Source: Clostridiales bacterium (GTDB lineage Bacteria > Bacillota_A > Clostridia > Oscillospirales > Oscillospiraceae). From it: a stretch of 33,124 nucleotides of DNA. The stretch's first letter is position 1; each line of letters starts with the position of its first letter. Made by a program: the position numbers and the translations under genes. Below, piece after piece: positions 21,617-28,597 of this stretch. Location: the NCBI GenBank assembly GCA_022777455.1, contig JALFGI010000262.1, forward strand, positions 1 through 33,124, given 5' to 3'. The notes under the pieces were generated by a model. That model worked only from the letters and a program-made list of their open reading frames with translations, was not told the origin of the DNA and made no database searches.

Positions 21617-21644
21617 ATTATACCATGTCAGCGCCAGTTTTCAA
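21617..21644 (-). promoter_or_regulatory. Promoter of the PfkB kinase gene
   Basis: Minus strand TTGAAA (21644-21639), 16-bp spacer, TATAAT (21622-21617) with extended -10 TG. Confidence 0.7.
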
Positions 21645-21670
21645 CCACTTCCATTTTTTCGAAAATGTGA

Positions 21671-21676
21671 TATAAT
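21671..21676 (+). promoter_or_regulatory. Extended -10 promoter of tex
   Basis: TG-A-TATAAT, with the hexamer at 21671-21676 and no good -35 box; the start would be about 25 nt before the ATG of tex. Confidence 0.6.
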
Positions 21677-21706
21677 GACTTCCGAATATGCAATGGAGGA
21701 TTTAAA

Positions 21707-23851
21707 ATGCAGTCAATTGCCGAAATTCTGTCTCAAGAGCTGAAACAGAAACAAGAATATGTTGAAAATGTCATCCAGCTGATTGATGAAGGAAACACCA
21801 TTCCTTTCATCGCTCGCTACCGTAAGGAAATGCACGGTACCATGGATGATACCACCCTTCGTAATCTGGAAACCCGTCTGACCTATCTGCGCAATCTGCA
21901 GGCTCGGCGGGAAGAAGTGAAAAAGTCCATCGATAACCAGGGAAAACTCACGGAGGAGCTGTCCGCCGCCATTGATCAGGCACAGACCATGACCGAAGTC
22001 GAGGACCTTTATCGCCCTTACAAGCAAAAGCGGCGTACCCGTGGCTCCATGGCCCGAGAAAAAGGTCTGGCGCCTCTGGCTGAAGCGATTTTCGCGCAGG
22101 ACGGCCAGGACCCCGCGGTGTTGGCAGAAGGGTATGTAGACCCGGATAAGGGAGTTAATTCCACCCAAGAAGCTCTCCAGGGTGCCAATGATATTATCGC
22201 AGAAGACCTCTCCGACGATGCTGACATCCGAAAGAGGCTGCGGGAAGTAGTCATGCGCAAAGGACTTCTGACCTGCAAAGCAGAAGACGGAGCAGAAGAA
22301 GACGGCGTCTATAAACTTTACTATGATTTCTCTCAGCCCGTTTCCCGCATTTTGGATCACCAGATTCTTGCCATCAACCGGGGCGAAAAGGAGGGCATCC
22401 TGAAGCCCACCGTTACCCTGCCCGGCAACGAAGGCGCTGCCGTTGTCTGTCGTGCCGCGCTGAAGCCGGTTATGACCGTTTCCGCTTTTGTCCGCTCCGC
22501 CGCGGAGGATGCTTATGAGCGGTTGATTTTTCCCTCCATCCAGCGAGAAATTCGCAACGAGCTCACCGACCGAGCCAGCCAGGGTGCCATTCATAATTTT
22601 GCCCTGAATCTCAAGCCCCTGCTGATGCAGCCGCCGGTGAAGGGTTTTGTCACCATGGGCCTGGACCCGGGATACCGCAACGGCTGCAAGGTTGCTGTGG
22701 TGGATCCCACCGGCAAGGTGCTGGCTACCAGCGTAGTCTACCCCACCTTCAATGAACGGAAAAAGCAGGAGGCCATTGCTACCTTGTCCGGCCTGATGCG
22801 CAAGCATCAGGTGCGCCACATTGCAATCGGCAACGGCACTGCCTCACGGGAAACAGAGGCCATGACCGTAGAGATGCTCCGTTCTTTCCCCGAGGCCAGC
22901 TATGCCATTGTCAACGAAGCCGGTGCCTCGGTGTATTCCGCCTCTCCCCTGGCGGCAGAAGAATTCCCGGAGTATGACGTGAATTTGCGTTCCGCCGTAT
23001 CCATTGCCCGCCGCCTTCAGGATCCGCTGGCTGAGCTGGTAAAAATCGATCCCAAAGCCATTGGGGTGGGACAGTATCAGCATGACTGCCCCCAGAAGGA
23101 ACTGGATGCGGCCTTGGGCGCAGTGGTTGAGGACTGCGTCAACGCAGTGGGTGTGGACGTTAACACTGCATCCCGCAGTCTTCTGGAGCAGGTTTCCGGT
23201 CTGAACAGCACCACCGCCAAGAACATTGTGGCATATCGTGAGGAAAACGGCCCCTTCACCAGCAGAAGTCAGTTGAAAAAGGTGCCCAAGCTGGGGCCCA
23301 AGGCATTTGAGCAGTGCGCAGGCTTCCTGCGGATTCCCGAAAGCAAGGAGGTGCTGGATAACACCGGTGTGCACCCCGAATCCTATCCCGCCGCAAAAGC
23401 CCTTCTGAAGCTCCTGAACTGCAGCGAGCGGAGTCAGCTCCCTGCAAAGCTGGACGAGTACGGCCCTGCAAAAGCTGCCGAAAGCTGCGGCGTGGGAGAA
23501 CCCACCCTGGTGGACATTGCCAGGGAGCTGGCCAAGCCCGGCCGGGATCCCAGAGATGAACTGCCTTCCCCCGTTCTTCGCAAAGACGTATTGGACATGA
23601 AGGATTTGAAACCCGGCATGGAGCTCACCGGCACCGTGAGAAATGTGATTGATTTCGGAGTATTTGTGGACATCGGTGTCCACCAGGATGGGCTGGTGCA
23701 CATCTCTGAGGTAGCCGACCGCCGTCTGCGTCATCCCAGTGAAGCTGTAAAAGTTGGAGATGTTGTCAAAGTTGTGGTTCTTGGTGTGGACGAAAAACGC
23801 CACCGAATCAGCCTGAGCATGAAACAAGCAAACAAACCCAAGGTAGTTTGA
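21707..23851 (+). CDS. tex: Tex family S1 RNA-binding protein
   Basis: 714-aa cytosolic nucleic-acid-binding protein with the full Tex layout: N-terminal helical domain (TIPFIARYRKEMHG, about 32-45; YRPYKQKRRTRGSMAREKGL, about 104-123), YqgF/RNase H-like domain (MGLDPGYRNGCKVAVVD, about 319-335, through the AIGNGTASRETE segment), helix-hairpin-helix region (VDVNTASRSLLEQVSGL and LGPKAFEQCAGFLRIP), and a C-terminal S1 domain (about 635-708, GMELTGTVRNVIDFGVFVDI). Tex proteins bind RNA and have been linked to transcription and stress tolerance. The length is that of the family. ATGGAGGA gives a strong ribosome binding site. No clear terminator follows before the promoter at 23888. Confidence 0.97.
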   Translation: MQSIAEILSQELKQKQEYVENVIQLIDEGNTIPFIARYRKEMHGTMDDTTLRNLETRLTYLRNLQARREEVKKSIDNQGKLTEELSAAIDQAQTMTEVEDLYRPYKQKRRTRGSMAREKGLAPLAEAIFAQDGQDPAVLAEGYVDPDKGVNSTQEALQGANDIIAEDLSDDADIRKRLREVVMRKGLLTCKAEDGAEEDGVYKLYYDFSQPVSRILDHQILAINRGEKEGILKPTVTLPGNEGAAVVCRAALKPVMTVSAFVRSAAEDAYERLIFPSIQREIRNELTDRASQGAIHNFALNLKPLLMQPPVKGFVTMGLDPGYRNGCKVAVVDPTGKVLATSVVYPTFNERKKQEAIATLSGLMRKHQVRHIAIGNGTASRETEAMTVEMLRSFPEASYAIVNEAGASVYSASPLAAEEFPEYDVNLRSAVSIARRLQDPLAELVKIDPKAIGVGQYQHDCPQKELDAALGAVVEDCVNAVGVDVNTASRSLLEQVSGLNSTTAKNIVAYREENGPFTSRSQLKKVPKLGPKAFEQCAGFLRIPESKEVLDNTGVHPESYPAAKALLKLLNCSERSQLPAKLDEYGPAKAAESCGVGEPTLVDIARELAKPGRDPRDELPSPVLRKDVLDMKDLKPGMELTGTVRNVIDFGVFVDIGVHQDGLVHISEVADRRLRHPSEAVKVGDVVKVVVLGVDEKRHRISLSMKQANKPKVV

Positions 23852-23887
23852 TCGTTCTTCTCCAAAATGTAACATTTTTCGTAACAC

Positions 23888-23916
23888 TTGACATATTTCG
23901 TAACCCGATGTATACT
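23888..23916 (+). promoter_or_regulatory. Promoter of the leucine-rich-repeat gene, with direct repeats
   Basis: TTGACA (23888-23893), 17-bp spacer, TATACT (23911-23916). TTTCGTAAC occurs twice, at about 23877-23885 and 23896-23904, one copy upstream of the -35 box and one inside the spacer, about two helical turns apart. This is a plausible operator pair; no dedicated regulator gene is adjacent. Confidence 0.75.
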
Positions 23917-23949
23917 TTAGACAGTAAATCCATGATTGGAGTTTTTTCT

Positions 23950-25665
23950 ATGCGTAAAATACTACGATTTGTGGTCCCTGTTCTGTTGGCTTTGTTGATT
24001 ATTTCCAGTCTCTTCTGGTATCTGTTTATTTATGACAGAGCCCTCACCCGTGACATTCTGCTGAATCAGGCCCGCGTAAACGATGCCCGCGGCAATTCCG
24101 CCCTCTCCGCCTGGTTCTACAAGATGGCCTATGCCCATTCCGGAAATGATGAAGACGTGGCATTGGAGCTTGCCGATCAGTATAAATCCGATGGCAACTA
24201 CACCAAAGCGGAGGTTTCTCTCTCCCAGGCCATCAGCGCTGCGCCCAGTGCGGAGCTGTATACCGCACTTTGCCGTGCCTATGTGGACCAGGATAAGCTG
24301 ATGGATGCCGTGGCACTGCTGGCAAATGTGCCTGACGCCGGCATCTCTGCTCAGCTGGCTTCCTTACGGCCTACCGCACCTGTTGCCGCACAGGATCCCG
24401 GCTTCTACAACAGCTATATCAGCGTAGAACTGAGTTCTTCCTCCGGTACCATCTACTACACCACCAACGGAGAGTACCCCTCCATTGACAGTGAACCTTA
24501 TACCGAACCCATCAAGCTGTCTTTGGGTGAAACCATTCTCTACTGTATCAGCGTAGATGACAGCGGCCTTGTCAGCCCCGTCAGCGTACTGAGCTATACG
24601 GTTGGCGGTGTTGTGGAACCCGCCATTTTCATGGATGCGGACGTGGAATTCGCCATCCGGGATGCGCTGGGGATGACTCGTACCGAAAGTCTTTACACCA
24701 ATGACCTATGGGCCATTACAGAATTCACAGTCCCCGCGCAGGCCTGGACGTTGGAGGATCTTTCCAAGCTGACCAATCTGGAAAGCTTGACCATTCAGAA
24801 TCTGCCTAATGGCTCTCTTGCAGATCTTGCCTCCCTGAGTGAGCTGAAATCCCTGGATCTCAGCGGCTGCCGTTTCTCCGCTTCAGAGCTTCGGGTGCTT
24901 GAAAAGCTTCCCAACCTCCAGAAGCTGGTCCTGTCCGACTGTGCACTGAGTACCATTGCAGATCTGGAAAATCTGACCGGGCTGACCTACCTGGACATCA
25001 GCAACAACACCATCCGTAATCTGGAACCTCTGACGGGAATGACAAACATGCAGGAGCTGTATATGAATCTCAACGCCATCACCTCTCTGGAGGCGCTGAC
25101 TTCCATGTACGAGCTTGAAAAGCTGGATGTCTCCTTTAACAACATCAGTTCTTTGAGCCCTCTTGCATTGTGCGTCAAGCTGAACTGGCTGGATGCTTCC
25201 AACAATGTCATTACCAGCGTTAACGGCATTGCAAACCTGCAGTTCCTGGCCGCCCTGTCGCTGAATTACAACGAACTGTCCGATGTTTCCCCTCTTGGCG
25301 CCTGCATCCAGCTGGTGGAACTGCACATTACCAACAATTCCATTTACGATATCTCCTCTCTGGCTTCCCTGACCAATTTGGAGAAATTCGATTTCTCTTA
25401 TAACAACATCAGTACCCTTCCCGCCTGGCCGCAAAACTGCGCGCTGCGAATCATTCAGGGTACACGGAACCAGTTGAACAGCATCGATGTTCTGGGTGGT
25501 ATGCCGAACCTGACCTATGTCTCCATGGACTACAACAATCTGTCGGATATCAACAGTCTTGCGAATTGCGTCAGCCTGGTTCAGGTCAATGTGTATGGCA
25601 ACAGCATTTCCGATGTCTCCGCCCTGACCCAGCACAGCATTATCGTCAACTACAACCCCACTTAA
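23950..25665 (+). CDS. Membrane-anchored leucine-rich-repeat surface protein
   Basis: 571 aa. An N-terminal membrane anchor (about 5-27) leaves the rest outside. Next comes a helical TPR-like part (about 40-130), then a chitobiase C-terminal-like (CHB_HEX) beta domain (about 150-218; GTIYYTTNGEYPSIDSEPY). From about residue 265 to the end there are some twelve 22-residue internalin-type repeats (L-x-x-L-x-L-x-x-N-x-I-x-x-L-x-x-L). A protein- or glycan-binding role is inferred. The ATG at 23950 is chosen because GGAG lies eight bases upstream and the promoter precedes it; the longer frame from 23848 would run through the promoter. Monocistronic. Confidence 0.88.
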   Translation: MRKILRFVVPVLLALLIISSLFWYLFIYDRALTRDILLNQARVNDARGNSALSAWFYKMAYAHSGNDEDVALELADQYKSDGNYTKAEVSLSQAISAAPSAELYTALCRAYVDQDKLMDAVALLANVPDAGISAQLASLRPTAPVAAQDPGFYNSYISVELSSSSGTIYYTTNGEYPSIDSEPYTEPIKLSLGETILYCISVDDSGLVSPVSVLSYTVGGVVEPAIFMDADVEFAIRDALGMTRTESLYTNDLWAITEFTVPAQAWTLEDLSKLTNLESLTIQNLPNGSLADLASLSELKSLDLSGCRFSASELRVLEKLPNLQKLVLSDCALSTIADLENLTGLTYLDISNNTIRNLEPLTGMTNMQELYMNLNAITSLEALTSMYELEKLDVSFNNISSLSPLALCVKLNWLDASNNVITSVNGIANLQFLAALSLNYNELSDVSPLGACIQLVELHITNNSIYDISSLASLTNLEKFDFSYNNISTLPAWPQNCALRIIQGTRNQLNSIDVLGGMPNLTYVSMDYNNLSDINSLANCVSLVQVNVYGNSISDVSALTQHSIIVNYNPT

Positions 25666-25670
25666 CAGAA

Positions 25671-25704
25671 ACTCCCCTCTGAAAGTTTCAGAGGGGAGTA
25701 ATTT
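25671..25704 (+). terminator. Terminator after the leucine-rich-repeat gene
   Basis: ACTCCCCTCTGAAA (25671-25684) is perfectly complementary to TTTCAGAGGGGAGT (25686-25699); AATTTTG follows. Confidence 0.88.
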
Positions 25705-25723
25705 TGTATATAGGTATCCTAAT

Positions 25724-25760
25724 AAAAAGAACGCATCTGCAAGAGCAAATGCGTTCTTTT
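25724..25760 (-). terminator. Terminator of tRNA-Asp
   Basis: AAAAGAACGCATCTG (25725-25739) pairs with CAAATGCGTTCTTTT (25746-25760), one mismatch, giving a U-tract when read leftward. It begins on the last base of the tRNA 3' CCA. Confidence 0.85.
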
Positions 25761-25836
25761 GGCGACCCGGAACGGACTCGAACCGTCGACCTCCAGCGTG
25801 ACAGGCTGGCGTGCTAACCGACTGCACCACCGGGCC
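25760..25836 (-). tRNA. tRNA-Asp (anticodon GTC)
   Basis: 77 nt including an encoded CCA. Acceptor GGCCCGG pairs with CCGGGTC (one G-U), the discriminator is G, the anticodon loop reads CCTGTCACG with GTC in place, and the T arm has GGTTCGAGTCC. It has its own promoter and terminator. Confidence 0.97.
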
Positions 25837-25856
25837 GTATTCAAAACAGTAGTTGG

Positions 25857-25885
25857 ATTATATCAGATAATCCATCATTTGTAAA
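25857..25885 (-). promoter_or_regulatory. Promoter of tRNA-Asp
   Basis: Minus strand TTTACA (25885-25880), 17-bp spacer, TATAAT (25862-25857), about 20 nt before the mature 5' end. Confidence 0.75.
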
Positions 25886-25905
25886 GAGGGCATATCGAAA
25901 AAATC

Positions 25906-25938
25906 AAAAAGAAAAACCGGCCGGTAAACCAGCCGGTT
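25906..25938 (-). terminator. Terminator of tRNA-Gly copy 1
   Basis: Read leftward, AACCGGCTGG and CCGGCCGGTT form a 10-bp stem (25938-25929 with 25924-25915, one G-U pair) over a TTTA loop, followed by TTTCTTTTT. Confidence 0.88.
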
Positions 25939-25941
25939 TTA

Positions 25942-26017
25942 TGGAGCGGGTGACGAGGCTCGAACTCGCTACCTCCACCTTGGCAAGGTGGCGCTCTACC
26001 GGATGAGCTACACCCGC
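25942..26017 (-). tRNA. tRNA-Gly (anticodon GCC), copy 1
   Basis: 76 nt with encoded CCA. Acceptor GCGGGTG/CACCCGC, discriminator T, anticodon loop CTTGCCAAG with GCC, T arm AGTTCGAGCCT. Base-for-base identical to the copy at 27463-27538. Confidence 0.97.
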
Positions 26018-26031
26018 GAGGGACATGACAC

Positions 26032-26059
26032 ATTATAACGCGAAAGTTGGATTTGTCAA
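26032..26059 (-). promoter_or_regulatory. Promoter of tRNA-Gly copy 1
   Basis: Minus strand TTGACA (26059-26054), 16-bp spacer, TATAAT (26037-26032): both boxes are perfect consensus. Confidence 0.88.
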
Positions 26060-26097
26060 GTCCTTTTTTGCGAAAACCCGCGAAATATTTCAGTCCC

Positions 26098-27384
26098 TTA
26101 TTTTCCAAACAGCACCCAAATTAGAAAATATGCCGGAACGATTGCAGTGAAGGTAAATGGAATACCAATCCGAAAGAAATCCCGGTTGGAAACCTCATAT
26201 CCTTCCCTGCACAGAATGCCGATACCCGCAATATTGGCCGAAGCACCAATGGGTGTACAGTTTCCTCCAAGGGTTGCACCGGACAAAAGGCCAAAATACA
26301 GTGCCGTGGAATCTACGCCCATCTCTGCGGCGATTCCGGCGATCACCGGAATCATTGTTGCCACATAAGGAATGTTGTCAATGAATGCAGAAATCAGTAC
26401 GGAGGCCCAAACAACAATTGTGTACATCAAAAACAGATTCCCGCCGCCAAGCTTCACCAGCATCACGGCCAAAGCATCGATCACCCCTTCGTGGGTGATG
26501 CCGCCGATCATCAGGAACAACCCCACCAGCAACCCCAGAGTTTCAAAGTCGATGGCTTTCAGAGGTCCCAGAAGCGCCTCCGGCGTCTTTTTTCGGAATC
26601 CATTGATCATTACGCCAACAGCCAAAACGCTGCAGCAGATCATGCCATTGGTCTGTGAAGGTAAATTCCAGTTTTCAGGCGCAAACGAGGCGCAAATCAG
26701 CAGAGCGATGGTTCCAAACAGCAGAACTGTAGGAAAATAATCTGTGACTTGGGTTCTGGCCCCCAGGAAATGGACCGCCTTTTTCTCCTTCCGGAAAAGG
26801 AAAAATACAATCAGTGCCGAAAGGGCTGCGCCAAGTTCCACCGAGAAAAAGATGGATGGGCGGCCCTGATACCAGAAAAAGTCTGCAAATGACAGATTCA
26901 GTGCAGAGCCCAGCATAATTGCAGTGGTGTCCCCCACCAGTGTTGCCGCTCCCTGAAGATTGGAAGAAACTGCAATGGAAATGATGAAAGGCACCGGATT
27001 GGTTTCCAGCTTTCTGCAAACTGCAATGGCTACAGGAGCAACCATCAGCACCGTAGCCACATTGTCCACAAACGCAGAAATGATTCCCGCAAAAAGACTG
27101 AGGCAGACCGCCGCCCACTGTACATTCGGAACCCGTTCCATCAGCCACTCTGCCATGCGGTCGGGCATATGGCTGTCAATAAACATCCGAACCAGGCCCA
27201 TGGTTCCGCCAATCATCAAAAGCACATTCATGTCCAGAGCACCAACCACATTGGACACAGGCAGCATTCCAAGCGCCACAAACAACGCTCCGGATGCCAG
27301 CGCTATGTACGGGCGGTACCTGCTGAACAAAAGCATCAGTACGTAGGTCAGAACAAACAGCAAAACGGCTAACAGCATACTCAT
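26098..27384 (-). CDS. ArsB/NhaD-type (SLC13-like) membrane permease
   Basis: 428-aa integral membrane protein with about eleven to twelve hydrophobic segments, of the ion transporter superfamily (ArsB, NhaD, CitMHS, DASS). The two inverted halves each carry the helix-break motif: SAFVDNVATVLMVAPVAIA (about 103-121) and SAFIDNIPYVATMIPVIAG (about 335-353). LGGNCTPIGASANIAGIG (about 374-391) is the conserved ArsB-like signature. Possible substrates are arsenite, Na+/H+ or a carboxylate; no arsenic-resistance neighbour supports arsB. The first ATG (27384) is only two bases from GGAAGG, so translation may start at the second ATG (27378). The gene sits between two identical tRNA-Gly genes. I find no clear promoter, so partial readthrough from the upstream tRNA is possible. 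Confidence 0.85.
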   Translation of the reverse strand: MSMLLAVLLFVLTYVLMLLFSRYRPYIALASGALFVALGMLPVSNVVGALDMNVLLMIGGTMGLVRMFIDSHMPDRMAEWLMERVPNVQWAAVCLSLFAGIISAFVDNVATVLMVAPVAIAVCRKLETNPVPFIISIAVSSNLQGAATLVGDTTAIMLGSALNLSFADFFWYQGRPSIFFSVELGAALSALIVFFLFRKEKKAVHFLGARTQVTDYFPTVLLFGTIALLICASFAPENWNLPSQTNGMICCSVLAVGVMINGFRKKTPEALLGPLKAIDFETLGLLVGLFLMIGGITHEGVIDALAVMLVKLGGGNLFLMYTIVVWASVLISAFIDNIPYVATMIPVIAGIAAEMGVDSTALYFGLLSGATLGGNCTPIGASANIAGIGILCREGYEVSNRDFFRIGIPFTFTAIVPAYFLIWVLFGK

Positions 27385-27430
27385 ATCCTTCCCTTGATAC
27401 TACGACGACGATTACATGCTTTATATCATA

Positions 27431-27461
27431 TGAAAAAAAGCCGACCGAAATCGGTCGGCTT
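27431..27461 (-). terminator. Terminator of tRNA-Gly copy 2
   Basis: AAGCCGACCGA (27438-27448) pairs perfectly with TCGGTCGGCTT (27451-27461); read leftward a TTTTTTT tract follows. Confidence 0.9.
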
Positions 27462-27462
27462 A

Positions 27463-27538
27463 TGGAGCGGGTGACGAGGCTCGAACTCGCTACCTCCACC
27501 TTGGCAAGGTGGCGCTCTACCGGATGAGCTACACCCGC
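27463..27538 (-). tRNA. tRNA-Gly (anticodon GCC), copy 2
   Basis: 76 nt with encoded CCA, identical to copy 1 at 25942-26017. The matches run a few bases beyond the mature ends, but the promoters and terminators differ in sequence, so only the gene itself is duplicated or kept identical. Confidence 0.97.
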
Positions 27539-27552
27539 GAGGAACATGGATT

Positions 27553-27580
27553 ATTATAGCGATTTTTTCACTTTTGTCAA
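27553..27580 (-). promoter_or_regulatory. Promoter of tRNA-Gly copy 2
   Basis: Minus strand TTGACA (27580-27575), 16-bp spacer, TATAAT (27558-27553): perfect boxes with the same spacing as copy 1. Confidence 0.88.
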
Positions 27581-27594
27581 GAGAAATTTTTATA

Positions 27595-27620
27595 GGGGAC
27601 AAGCATAAAAGCCTGTCCCC
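27595..27620 (-). terminator. Possible weak terminator after the YitT gene
   Basis: GGGGACAAGC (27595-27604) pairs with GCCTGTCCCC (27611-27620) over a 6-nt loop. Read leftward the following bases are TATAAAAATTT, a poor U-tract, so efficiency is uncertain. Confidence 0.5.
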
Positions 27621-27628
27621 TGCTGCAT

Positions 27629-28492
27629 TTATAATGCGTCCTTGGAATATTTGGAAAAGCCATCCCCCAGAACTTGATGGGCCTCCTGGACAATGACAAA
27701 GGCAGACTGATCCCGCTCCATCACCAGCTCCTTGAGCTCTGCCAGTTGGCGCTTTTTGACCACCGTCAGCACCACCTTTTTGTCCTGGCGGCTATAATAA
27801 CCCTGACCATTCAGGAAAGTCGCTCCCCTGTCCAGCTTGTCACAGACGTCCTTTGCAATCTGCTCCGCCTGGTCCGAGATGATCAGCGCCACCTTGGAAT
27901 AGTCAAAACGGTAGATGACCACATCCATCACCTGACCGGTGATGAATACCACGATGCCGCTGTAAAGTGCCTTGCTGATGTCCCGGAACACCAGGCCAGT
28001 GAGAAGGACCACGAAGCCATCGAAGCACATGGAAATTGTCCCGATGGGTACGTTCCGGCAGCGGAGCTTCAGCATCCGCACCAGGATATCCGATCCTCCC
28101 GTGGAAGTGCCGGAGGCAAACACGATGCCCAATCCCAGGCCGCAGAGAAGGCCGCCGTAGATGCCGCACACCAGCGTTTCCTGAAAACCGATGGAAATCA
28201 AAGAGAATACATCAATCATCACGCCGCTGACCAGCATTCCCAGCAGTGAGCCTGCAAAAAACCGCTTTCCGATCCGAATACCGCCAACAATAAACAGCGG
28301 CAGATTGAATATGATTGAGACTGTACCAACGCTTCCAAGCCCCGTCAGATGGACTACCACCTGAGCCAAACCGGAAATGCCGCCGGTGTTGATACTGTTA
28401 GGCTCCAGAAACAAACTGAACCCCAAAGCGAACAGGACACTGCCCAAAATCGTGGTAATAATCCAGCCGCTTTTCTTCCAAAGATTCTTCAT
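27629..28492 (-). CDS. YitT family membrane protein (DUF161/DUF2179)
   Basis: 287 aa. The N-terminal part (about 1-200) holds five or so membrane segments with the family signature FSLFLEPNSINTGGISGLAQ (about 26-45) and FASGTSTGGSDILVRML (about 133-149). The C-terminal cytosolic DUF2179 domain (about 205-285; KVALIISDQAEQIAKDVCDK, then GATFLNGQGYYSRQDK) is complete. Function of the family is unknown; members are widespread in Bacillota. The ATG at 28492 has TTGGAGGA upstream, whereas the frame to 28555 has no site. It follows the topoisomerase A gene by 105 nt on the same strand, without an obvious promoter. Confidence 0.9.
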   Translation of the reverse strand: MKNLWKKSGWIITTILGSVLFALGFSLFLEPNSINTGGISGLAQVVVHLTGLGSVGTVSIIFNLPLFIVGGIRIGKRFFAGSLLGMLVSGVMIDVFSLISIGFQETLVCGIYGGLLCGLGLGIVFASGTSTGGSDILVRMLKLRCRNVPIGTISMCFDGFVVLLTGLVFRDISKALYSGIVVFITGQVMDVVIYRFDYSKVALIISDQAEQIAKDVCDKLDRGATFLNGQGYYSRQDKKVVLTVVKKRQLAELKELVMERDQSAFVIVQEAHQVLGDGFSKYSKDAL

Positions 28493-28597
28493 AAAATCCT
28501 CCAAGGCGTCTAATTCATTTTCCGGGAAGCAAGGCAGCGACGCATCGTGGGGCAATAGATCCGCCGAAGCACGCTGCTCCCATTGTGCAGTGTTGCC
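28493..28597 (-). other. Intergenic stretch with competing inverted repeats
   Basis: Between topoisomerase A and YitT. Read leftward, AAGGCA near the start and GCAGCG further on can each pair with the single CGCTGCCTT near the end (28519-28600), giving two alternative stems. No U-tract follows, so it is not a standard terminator. No promoter for YitT was found here. It may be a structured leader, an mRNA processing element or an intergenic repeat. Confidence 0.3.

Noticed and set aside
21713..23887. Two long minus-strand open frames opposite tex
   Set aside because: Tex is unambiguous; the frames have no ribosome binding sites or motifs.
26098..27384. Arsenite pump ArsB
   Set aside because: The signature fits the whole superfamily; no arsR, arsC or other arsenic gene is adjacent, so the specific name is not justified.
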